Shown one piece after another: positions 54,949-64,000 of a stretch of 64,000 nt of DNA (the stretch's first letter is position 1; each line of letters starts with the position of its first letter). The notes under the pieces were generated by a model. The model saw only the letters and a program-made list of their open reading frames with translations. It was not told the origin of the DNA and ran no database searches. The translations under genes and the position numbers were made by a program. Origin of the DNA: Seminavis robusta (Eukaryota; Bacillariophyta; Bacillariophyceae; Naviculales; Naviculaceae). The DNA is taken from assembly GCA_903772945.1 (NCBI GenBank), contig CAICTM010000252.1:20821-84820 (forward strand), written 5' to 3'.

Positions 54949-55907
54949 TGACTGTGACTGTTGCTTCGATGTTGGAACGGATTGGATGAATGTCTCTCAA
55001 TCCAAACGGCTATCCGGAGCGAGCGAGGAGCGCAGTGATTTTTTTCGATTTTGATTATTTTAAAATTAGTGCTAAAATGATGAAACGCTTTAACTTTTTT
55101 CAGAAAATCAAAATCTTTGTCACCCACGTTTGCATTCCACGATTTCAGACTTGACTGTCACTCGACTGTCACTCCATGGTTCCTCAAGGTGTGCCAATGA
55201 ACAATGCTTGAAATTCGATTCCATTCAGGACCAACAACGACGGTACGCTGTAGCTGGTACCAGTACTGGTACAGAAAATTGCAACTCATAGCCGCAAGTT
55301 GCAATAGTGAGGATTACCCAATTGCCTCACACGGAGCTGCCTGTGCATTAGTATGAGAATATTGGAACTGCGGTTTGCTGGTGGCTTGTCGGGACCTCGG
55401 ACATGCGATAGTCTGGTTGTTGTCCTTTGGCAAAACAATGCGAAAACGGGGCTATGCAGGGCATGCGGTCTCGATCATCGCGGGTTTTTCAACACCGACT
55501 GTCTCAGTGTGGGTAGACTTGCCCCATCCCCTACCATATTGCTTTCTTGCAACTACTCATGATCAATTAATTCATCCAATCCTCGAGGGGTATTTCTATC
55601 TCTTGCAGTAGTCGCACGGAGGCTCCGCCACGGACACCTTGTTCCATTCTTGAAGGGTGCATAACTAAACGTAGAAGTGCCTTTGGATACTTTTGTTTGC
55701 CAGAGGCTCATCTGGGCTGTTTCTGTGATGTTACTGTTTTTCTGCTGTAAAGCCAAGCCACCAACATGTCCCGTTCCCGTAGAAACACCAGGCAGGTAGA
55801 AGTCGTCCTCTGCTATTCATCCCAGACGTCGGAGCTTGCCAGGTTTTGCGGTCTCATAGACATTCCCTGGAGTGTTAAATACAAAGGGTAAGATGTGGTG
55901 GGAGGCA
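54949..55907. other. 1-kb intergenic, nothing recognised
   Basis: Includes a GGTACCAGTACTGGTAC run at 55256-55272. Frames of 60-78 codons are not supported. Confidence 0.45.
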
Positions 55908-56390
55908 TCACCCCCCCCCCCCCCAATTGTTGCTGTTGTTTTGACGTTGGTGGACCCATGTGACGAGGTGTGGGCGAAGGAAGCTTGGAGTCTCTCCTTG
56001 TTGTTCCAAAAGGTGGTTGAGTGCTTTGGGCCAAGCACCAAGGGGTAAACCATGATTTGGGTCATCATTATTTGTTCCAGCAGTGGCATCCTTTTTCAAT
56101 GGGCCCTTGCCTTCCTTGGCAATTGCGTGGTTGTTTTTATAGCGATCAGAAAGAAGGCCGTGGATGTGTGTTTCTGGAGACTGTGATGGGAGCAACACAT
56201 AATGAATAACCTGGCAAAGATTGAATGTCCTGCCAATATAGAATGATGGCTTGTGTTTAGCAGTATCGTTTCCTATGTATTTCCCTATGTTATTTTCCAT
56301 TCTCATTGAGGTTCCAGAATCAGTCTTCAGAGGCGTATTGTCGGCTTTTGTACATTTTCGATTCCTCCTCCAATTATTGATACTATTCAT
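55908..56390 (-). pseudogene. Relic of an LRR protein C-terminus
   Basis: A minus-strand frame contains HGLLSDRYKNNHAIAKEGKG, GLPLGAWPKALNHLLEQQG and LRPHLVTWVHQ, which aligns with the C-terminal module of the intact LRR protein at 50.3-51.9 kb (FHHFQSNRAIAKARDLL, GLPLGVWPKAISALN, LRSQLVTWIQQ). No leucine-rich repeats precede it and no proper end follows; the frame runs into a C14 homopolymer at 55911-55924. I read it as a truncated family member. A spliced gene with missed upstream exons cannot be excluded. Confidence 0.7.
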
Positions 56391-56419
56391 GGCTCTTGTT
56401 GGCTATCATGACAGCTTGC

Positions 56420-57061
56420 TCATGTGGTTGCCGTTTTGGGTGTTGCCATCATCATCATTTTTCGCTTCTCTTTTCGCTCTTTGGCTTTGGCAGCTTTGAT
56501 TTTTTCGTAGGATTTGACTCGTTCCCAGACTCGTTGTGTTTCCTCGGTGGGTTGTCCTTGTTCATCGTAGAATCGACAACACAGGAATCCCACAAAGGGG
56601 TACTTTTCCTCCTTGGCGTAGAAATTGGCCCATTCTCGATCAATGGAGTACAGTTGTGCGGCTGTCAGCTCGTCAGTGTGTTTGGCGCATTCCTCGTCAG
56701 TGAAATTTCCTGTAATGAATGGAATGGTCCCATCTCGACCGGCAAAAATGTGATAGCCGGATTTGGGTGCGTAGTACTGGGGTCCATTGGAAACATCGTA
56801 GACCTTGCCCAAAAGGGACAACCAGAGTTCTTTGCCTCCATCTTCTCCATTCTTGGTGGATAATTCTTCCACTGTCACAACTCTGACTTTGCAGGTTTCG
56901 CTGTCATCTCCGTCAGCACATCGTTGTTGATATTTGTTTTGGTCGACCGATCCCTGGTCCGTGTCATCCTTCCTCTTGGCATCATTGGCGGCAGATACCC
57001 GAGTGGCCAGTGAAAGCAGCAGCAGAGCCAAAAAAACGAGATTGCCACGTCGAAATTCCAT
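56420..57061 (-). CDS. Cytochrome b5-like MAPR protein (neuferricin/neudesin type)
   Basis: Single exon, 213 residues. A signal peptide (NLVFLALLLLSLATRVSAA) is followed by a linker and a heme/steroid-binding domain: LWLSLLGKVYDVSNGPQYYA, GYHIFAGRDGTIPFITGNFTDEE and LYSIDREWANFYAKEEKYPFVG, the pattern of membrane-associated progesterone-receptor (MAPR) proteins. Those bind heme through Tyr residues rather than the two His of cytochrome b5, and Tyr are present in the right region. The tail is Lys-rich. The protein is predicted to be secreted or ER-lumenal. Confidence 0.92.
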   Translation of the reverse strand: MEFRRGNLVFLALLLLSLATRVSAANDAKRKDDTDQGSVDQNKYQQRCADGDDSETCKVRVVTVEELSTKNGEDGGKELWLSLLGKVYDVSNGPQYYAPKSGYHIFAGRDGTIPFITGNFTDEECAKHTDELTAAQLYSIDREWANFYAKEEKYPFVGFLCCRFYDEQGQPTEETQRVWERVKSYEKIKAAKAKERKEKRKMMMMATPKTATT

Positions 57062-57403
57062 TAGTTTCCCTTCTTCCTCTAGCTAGTTTTATTATGAACT
57101 GAATGTTGTCAGTAGCCAGGCTGATGGTTTCAATGCTTTGGCAAGAATGCTTGACAAGAAAGCATACCACTGGTCACACCTGGTCCTTTCCCCATGGTCG
57201 ATGGTCGCGGGGCTCGTGAAAAATACTGGATATTGGTACAAGTTGGTGGTTTCCAAAGATTTAGTGTTTATGGTTCTTAAAGCCTTGACCCTTGGATCTT
57301 TTTTTTGTCACAACGCATCTCCACCCACCCACCTGGAAGATGGGTGTGGTGTGCATGCACTTGCACGTAACCGTAGCAGCATCTCGGAGGAACCGCAAGC
57401 AAG

Positions 57404-57769
57404 ATGACAATGACAAGAGGTCTGAGTGTTGCCATCCGGTGTGCCTCCACAAAAGCTTTCAGCGCTGGAATCAAGTCTCGAAAGCACCTTATCCATCACG
57501 AACCGTCGAAGGCACATCTCCAAGCAGCAACCCATTTATACCGCAAAGAAAAAGGAACGAGATCTCCTGCGACGGATAACCGAACCACACAGGGAACGGT
57601 TGATTCATCGGTCAGTGCAGCAGTGAAGGATTCCCACAATAATACAGACGATCCAACAGAGAGCAAACGGGATGGAGCCCCGTCCCTCTGGAGAATTGGT
57701 GGTACTTCCCAGGCCTACCAGGAATCCGCCACTGCCGCATGGCGCAATCGGAAGCGAAATAACAAGTGA
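57404..57769 (+). CDS. Small hypothetical protein, probably mitochondrial
   Basis: ATG at 57404, 121 residues. The first ~35 residues (RGLSVAIRCASTKAFSAGIK) are basic with alternating hydrophobic residues and no acid, typical of a mitochondrial presequence. The rest is hydrophilic, ending SLWRIGGTSQAYQESATAAW plus a basic tail. It is divergent from the MAPR gene (342 nt between ATGs), which supplies a plausible promoter. No family recognised. Confidence 0.5.
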   Translation: MTMTRGLSVAIRCASTKAFSAGIKSRKHLIHHEPSKAHLQAATHLYRKEKGTRSPATDNRTTQGTVDSSVSAAVKDSHNNTDDPTESKRDGAPSLWRIGGTSQAYQESATAAWRNRKRNNK

Positions 57770-60064
57770 TGCACTCATCAACATTTTCTTAAGGAATCAA
57801 AGACGGTTCTGGGGAGCATCATTTCAGTGTCGGTAGCACTGCCAACAAGCCACAAACGATCGAACTCCAAAAAGACTTGATCCACAGGCTCCACTAGCTC
57901 CATGCAATTCTTTGCCGTTCGGCGGGGGGCTTCAATAACACCAATTCGTCTTCTTCCAGCCTAGCTAGTGAAAAAGAACTCTGCCATGCAGAGAGAAGAG
58001 AGAAGCAATGCGAGTTGCTGCGCAGCATTCTGGAAATCTCAGGGACACCAAAACCTGCCTCTGCACTTTCCGGTTTGTTCTAGGTGGTTGCCGAGGACAC
58101 CAACTCAATTCGTGCCCGCACCGGTATCAACAAGCTAGGAGGGAAGAGAGGTTTAATGATTGTGCACCCTACACCAGTATGCCAAGCATCAATGGAAGCC
58201 CTCAAAAGTCTACGAACAGACGTTGTTGACAATTGGAACCCATCTGTTCGTTCTCAATGCAGGTGAGTAGCTCGTAGGTCCGGTGTCCTAGCGGCAAACT
58301 CCAACAACGGTATGTTGTGCGGCAAGGAAATGCTCAGGCAGCTCAGGCAGCTACGGAAAACCCAACGCGAACTTCTACGAACAGCCTGTTTGCTGTACTG
58401 TCTTCATGTTGTCGGGAAGACAGAGAGTTACTAGTAGGAGATGTGGGACGAGGACGCCTTCGATTGAAAAAACATCTGCAGCTGCCCATGATTGTTTTGA
58501 TGAACCGGTAGTCCTGGACTCACATCATCCGCAAGACCATCTACATATGCTGCACCAAACCGCAACAGCTCGCTGGAAGCCTTCAGCCGTGTGATTAGAG
58601 ATCCCACTTTTACATTAGAAGAAATGTTCCATACTAGCCATCAACTGCCTATTCGTGGTCAAGCAGAGCGAGTTAACATTAGTGACTCTAGTAGTTTGGT
58701 GGACTTTGTTTGAGGCGACAAGGGGCGATTGGTCTTGCTTTGTCAACCTTTCAGTTTTGTCGACGACTCGTGGTGGTACATGTCGTGAGAAGCAGGATAC
58801 CTACGGTGGTACTGCCTCCTCAAGTCAAGGTGCCGAGTACCGGTAGGTGCCGTTGGCTCAACCGGTACAACTGCCTGACTGCCTGATGAGGACCAGTAGA
58901 TGGACAGAAACCTACCCATCGCCCACCCCACTCTCGCAGTTCAGCTAAGCTTCGGATCGAAATAGCACGGGGATTGGGGTTCTTTGCTCAACCAGTGACC
59001 ATAAGTTTGAGCAAAATCAAGCTCGGACTGTTTCCTTGGAGCCATTGAATGATACTTTTGATGTTCTATAGCCAATGTAGCATTCATTGTCATGGCTACT
59101 GGACAGAGAGTCTTGCCTCATCGTGAAACAACTTGGGAGGCCAACCAGACAAGATCCTCCTAACTAACTGTATTTCTGATAGGTTGAAGCAACGACGCTC
59201 AGAGACTTTTGACGCTGTTGTAATTCGGTGCAGCTTTTTGGAATTTTCATTTAAAGGCCGGTTGTTCCCCCAAAACAAAAAGTCGGTTGCTACTTTTATT
59301 GGGTGATACCTGTACCGGTATCCACAGTTGCGGGAACACAATGATCAACGCAGGAAGTCAAGATTTCATTGCAACAATGCTTTGGAGAGTGCTATTACAT
59401 TGGAACCTTAGCAAGTGATACTGTATTCTGATGTAGTGAATCCGAAGAAATGTGCCCTTGAGCAGGGTTTGATTAGGGATCCTTGGAAGAAGACAGAGCA
59501 GCAGCAGTTTTAAATAAAAGGACGATACGACTGTACAGGCTGTATCGAAGCTATTGACGCAAACGCAAGCCGGCTGCCGGTACGCGACCCGGAACGTCCT
59601 GGAACATTCCGCGAAAAGACTTAAGGGACATTTAGCCTTAACCTTAATCTCAACTGACATCACTCGGATCGATCGATCGATCCAAGCCACTCGTACACCT
59701 CTTCTTTTTCATTATTTCGATACCTCTTCTTCTTTACTCTTTCAAGATGATGCTTCCTCCTCTTCTTTACATCGGCTACTCCTCTTAACAAAGGCTACTA
59801 CTCACCACCATGACAGGCTCCTCTTGGTTGGCTAGCGGCAGTGGCAGCGGCAGCCGTTCGTTCGTTCGTTCGTTCGTTCGTTCGATCGATCGGCCGATGG
59901 ATTGACGGAGCCTCTTTCACGGAGCGACCATGGCCGATCGATCAATGACTGGTGACTGGCTCTTCCACGGAGCTTCCGTTTGACGCGATGACTGGCTGCT
60001 TTCACGGAGCGAACGACGCGACAAGAAGAGACTTCCATATTGAATGGCTACTACTATGTATTAT
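57770..60064. other. 2.3-kb gap, simple repeats, no confident gene
   Basis: A frame at 58084-58266 (RARTGINKLGGKRGLMIVHP) has coding-like composition but no ATG and no identified neighbour exon. A GTTC/GATC microsatellite lies at 59853-59892 and GATC repeats at 59664-59680. The phrase CACGGAGCGA recurs at 59918 and 60003. Confidence 0.4.
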
Positions 60065-60990
60065 CTATTCTTGTTCTCCCTCTCCTCCTTCTTCATCCCA
60101 ACCAAAGAAAGGAGTGGTATCTTCAGTATCAGCAAGATCATCCTCTTCCACAACAGCCTTCCTGGCCAGACAGATCTCCAACTCATTTTCAATGGAGCCC
60201 AAGCCTGTATCCAAGTTTGATCTGTGGACAAGTCTCTCCTTCAGAATGGAAACCATGTCCACTTCTTCCGTCCTAGATACTTCCAACCGGTCTTGAACAG
60301 TCTTTGGTTGGCGTGCCTCTGCTTGCTTGATTCGATCATAGCCCAACCAATAGGCTTCAACAATCTCCCATTCCGCAGTTGTCTTGAAATTGCGACGAGT
60401 GACACTGGGACCAATCTGTGGCTTCTTTCTGCGTGTGCGCTTGGTGATATTCAAGCCGTGTTGTTTGATCTGAGCTTCGGTGGGCTTGTAATACTCCTTG
60501 GCGTATTTGTCAAGCTGATCCTTGAAGGACATTACGCTTCCTTCTTCCGGCACATGCATGACTTCGTTGTTGATCGACAGATATCCAAGCATGTACTTCC
60601 TGCACTTGCGGCGGAAACGCATGGTTCTTGCTGCATCATTCATGCGGAGAGCCTCGTTGGCGACTGCGATGAAACTCTTGAAGTTGATCCGGCGGTGCAT
60701 TGGCATGCGACGAATGTATCTTTTGGAGAAGCCCCAAGTGTCTTCGACTCCTTCACCGGCAATGTTTGGATGGTACTTTGGCGTGAAGACAACGGTGACA
60801 GTGCAGTTTCCGTCTGAGAGCTCTTTCGCAAGGTGTTCCAGATCGGTCATTTCACTGGCAAAGTCAGGACGATTCGCCATGAGCCGTGACAAGATCCACC
60901 GTTCATGTCCTTCCTTGATGTTGCCATCCTCATCCAAGTCGGCCTTGGCCGGTTCTTTGTGATATTTGTTGTCAGCGTGGTCCTCTTCGC
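60065..60990 (-). pseudogene. C-terminal fragment of a eukaryotic DDE transposase
   Basis: The minus-strand frame ends with TAG at 60065-60067. It contains GHERWILSRLMANRPDFASE, VVFTPKYHPNIAGEGVEDTW and GFSKRYIRR, then a basic RRKCRKYMLGY. This is the C-terminal portion of a DDE transposase family, where the Glu of the AGEGVE segment is the third catalytic acid. The catalytic Asp residues are absent, and the frame upstream of ~60990 is the complement of the neighbouring plus-strand gene. First ATG in frame is at 60880. It is a fragment or a rearranged half of the element at 61002-64000. Confidence 0.75.
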
Positions 60991-61001
60991 TGATCCCCGT
61001 T

Positions 61002-64000
61002 ATGAGCGCGATTGATGGCACCAAAGCAAAGAAAAAGAGGAGAAGGTTAATATTCCTCTCTAGATCTAAGGAAGCACCATCTCTTCCACTCAACAAAGAG
61101 GAAGAGTTATGGCAAGACTTACTCTTAAAATCTCATCAAATTGAGGTTGGCTCTCATCCTGACATTCTTGCCGTGAAATCATATGGAGAGAGATCCAGAT
61201 CAACAAGGCAGCGATCTCCTAGTCTTGGAGAGATGGATGGCAAACTGGAGGTGGCTATGAGGCGACAGCCAAGGGGAACTCTAAGTAGCCAAAAAGAAAG
61301 CAATAACTCCACAACTGTTAGCACGGGGAATTTAGGGGGAACAACCGTTGTAGTCGAGTCGAACAAAAACTTACCGCAACCAAACGACGATGAGCGCAAG
61401 AGGCAATCATCAGAGACGGCACAGACTCCGCCCCGTTCGAAAAAGCAAAACAAGGAAGAGACACCGCACGCCCATCGTACTCGCTCTCGTTCCGGCCATC
61501 CTCCTGGTAGCTCGAAACCAAATCCCGTCGAATATGAGCCCACTGCCGTCAAGAACGGCGATACTGCGGGTCGACAACCGAGGCGAAAATCATGGGAGCA
61601 ATTACGAGAGAATAGCCCAAAGGTCACTTTAGATGGCGTGGATCCTGTGCTCGGAGACGATGTTTCCTTACCTGATGATACCGTCTCTCAGCTCGAAGAA
61701 GACGTCTCTCTGCTCCAGAATAACGACTCCATATTCATGGATGACGGCTCTGTGCCCAAAGATGACGACTCCGTACCCAAAATAATTCCTGGTCCGTCCA
61801 CAGCCAATGATGACGACTCGTTTCTTGATGATGCTTCATTCTGTCGAAGCGTGGTTGCCTCTGTGGGCTCCGTTGGCGCTGCCCGTAGGACTCTACGGCG
61901 TGCTCCTCCAAAGATTGGGCCGGAGAGGCTCGAGATGGAGAAGTTTCGGAATGTCTTCAAACCGTTGCGGAATCAGTCCGTCAAAGATTGTTTGGATGAG
62001 CGTATCCAAAAGCTACGTACCGCTATTGATGACTGGAGGGAGATGCCGTCAATCCTCGTGGTACGGACCAGGAATTCGAAGAACTCTCCGTCAGTGCAAG
62101 ACAATCCATTACGAACAAAGGCAATCTTCCTCTGCAGAGCATACGAAATCGCTCTTGAAGCCATTCCCCGGTATGACTGGACTTGGGAAAACTGCATCAA
62201 TCTTGCCGTCGAGGCTTGCCGAAATGGTGGAAATCGCGCATACAACCATTGGCGAGTAGTGTACGAAATCCAACGATACTTCAGGCGACACGAGGGTTTC
62301 ATGCCTCCTCGAAGGACAAATGGCAAAGGAAGCGTTGAGTTTTTCAGTGTGTTCCCAGAAGCTCCCATATGCTGTATCGTCATTGCAAGAAAAATCCGGA
62401 AAAACTCACCTGCGAGTTTGCCCAGCGTTACCTGATTGACACCGTAGTCCCTCACTGCTTGGAGAAGTGTAATCACGAGCTGGCTCTCTCTGCCATCAAG
62501 CCACTCAACAAGGATCAGTTCCTCGCCATGGTTCGTCTCAAGTCGATCTCTGTCTCCACTGCATGGCGTTGGTTGCGGCTCTTGGGATTTGAATACCGTG
62601 AGAACACCAAGACGTATTATACTGACGGTCATGAGCGTCCTGACAACGTGCTTACCGCAAGAAATTCATCAAACGGTACTTTGAACTCGAAGATCGCTGT
62701 TATCGCTGGGCGCAGGTGCCCGCAACTGCCGCCATGGGGCTGGAAGCCGAAGGATTCCTGGCGGCGGACTCGAAACACTACAAGACATACGAGATTGAAG
62801 AAGATTACGAAGAAGTTGAGATGCGTGAATACCACATTGACGCCAACCATGAAAAACTCCTTCAATTCGTACCTGAGGAGCAGCGCAAGTTTGGTGGAGG
62901 ACTCAAGCGTGACTTTGACTCCACACAGCGTCCAGTCATCATCATTGGACAAGACGAGTCTGTATTCATGCAGTTCATCGTTTCGAAGAAAGCTTGGAGC
63001 GTTGACGGTGAGCAAATTCTCCGCAAGAAGAACGACGGCCAAGGTCTTCATGTGAGCGCCTTCGTCTCGGATGCTTTCGGAATGGATCCAGATATTTCGG
63101 AGTGGCTTGAAGAAATCAATGAGAGGCGTAAAGGAACGGAATATATCTCCAAGGAAGCGGCCACAATTGAGCTTGGAAATCCGTCCAAGCGGCCAATTAC
63201 CAAAGAGGCAGCCGAAGAAATGTGCAAATCCCCGTTCATGCGTTGTATCCAAATCGGCCAAGGACACGACGGTTATTGGAATGGCAACCGAATGAAGATT
63301 CAGTTCGAAGACGCCGTTAGCTGTGTCAAGGTGATGTTCCCAGGTCATGATTTCGTCTTCCTGTTTGACCAAAGCAGCGGCCATACAAAGAAGATCGACG
63401 GAGGCTTGGACGTCAACTGTATGCTTAGAGATCATGGGAGCAAGACGCAGATGCGGCCAACCACACTTGGCGAGGGATGTATTGGATCATTCGGGCCATC
63501 GCTGTATGAAGTGGGAGACGAACAAGAGCTCATGTGGGAATCCGACGAAACCAAGTTGAAGCCGGACGACGGCCCTTGGTACCTCACCCCCGAAGAACGG
63601 ATGGCCCAGCGGTATGATGTCCTCTACGAAGACGAGGTCAAGCCAAAGACTGCCGCACAACTTCGTAAGGAAATTGCAGCTCACCGCAAAGTCGATCCCA
63701 AGACACTTGATAAGGGCAGGGGCTGTTTGAAGAAACTTCAAGCTGAAGCCGAAAAGGATGGGATTCCTTTCAATACTTTCGTTAAATCCACCAAGAGCGT
63801 CCCAAAGACTGTCAAAGAAATGAGGGCGGAATACCAAGCTGCCGGCAAAGAGTTGCCGCAAGGCAATCTCACAAAGAGTGCTTTGCAAGAGCGCCTGGCG
63901 GAGGCGGGACTTGACATTTACAAGGAAGAGCCCCGAATCAAGACTTCTGGATGGGTGGGTCGGGCGAAGGGACTCAGTCAGGTCCTCTGGGAAACGGGAT
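61002..64000 (+). pseudogene. DDE transposase N-terminal and catalytic part, two frame breaks, runs off the window
   Basis: ATG at 61002. An N-terminal Ser/Arg-rich region leads into HWRVVYEIQRYFRRHEGF. Frames change near 62365 (from PEAPICC to LYRHCKKNPEKL) and near 62650 (one base lost after GHERPDNV, continuing YRKKFIKRYFELEDRCYRW). Afterwards the frame is open to 64000. Catalytic region: GQDESVFM (first Asp, ~62953) and VFLFDQSSGH (second Asp, ~63368). The last part, GWVGRAKGLSQVLWETG, precedes the C-terminal third in relatives. The family resembles DDE transposases common in fungi and protists. No terminal repeats were located. Confidence 0.8.

Overview
This window is nuclear DNA of a photosynthetic stramenopile, most likely a raphid pennate diatom of the Seminavis type. 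The organism call is inference. It rests on intron-containing genes with short GT-AG introns (about 75-200 nt), cytosolic/nuclear eukaryotic genes (uL14/RPL23, ABCE1, calreticulin), N-termini that look like signal peptide plus a Gly-Phe or similar plastid junction, and two families I associate with diatoms (a protein starting MSDLGPFVAAH and a GKWTxEEE-type protein). I reconstructed splice sites by hand by matching GT/AG sites to reading-frame phase.

Layout. 1-207: 5' end of a DTW-like gene on the minus strand. 550-2960: repeat-rich DNA (a tandem element, a ~170-nt satellite, a cluster of palindromic TTAAGAATCA units). 3012-5228: an ACT-2H phosphoesterase fusion and a cyanase. 5440-5815: a palindromic GACCCTAA array. 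6088-8181: a squalene-hopene-cyclase-like enzyme. 10372-15224: an Mpv17/PMP22 protein, a SET-domain protein and a secreted serine hydrolase. 16695-17525: an inverted copy of the 577-1465 element. 19091-22574: an INSIG-like plastid protein with a DnaJ-type zinc finger, divergent from a FAM185A-like protein. 23698-24408: a diatom-type unknown. 26104-27570: calreticulin. 27743-31055: a vWFA-MYND-alpha-kinase divergent from RPL23. 32168-37643: ABCE1 divergent from a plastid-type DEAD-box helicase. 38095-39641: a frame-broken unknown gene with a truncated duplicate. 40101-42393: a glutathione S-transferase and a VTT/TVP38 membrane protein. 44095-47256: a 993-residue GKWTxEEE/polyQ protein. 47718-49448: ethanolamine-phosphate cytidylyltransferase. 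50321-54948: an LRR protein and a CHMP7-like ESCRT-III protein, with hairpin-forming repeats between them. 55908-57769: an LRR C-terminal relic, a MAPR (neuferricin-like) protein and a small unknown. 60065-64000: fragments of a eukaryotic DDE transposase in opposite orientations.

The genes do not form a single pathway, as expected for a eukaryotic chromosome. The most unusual items are the ACT-2H fusion, the INSIG-zinc-finger plastid protein, the three-domain alpha-kinase, the hopene-cyclase-like enzyme, and several unexplained repeat structures. The repeats include a far-separated inverted pair with intron-like borders and a pair of 38-nt stem-loops with near-compensated stems.
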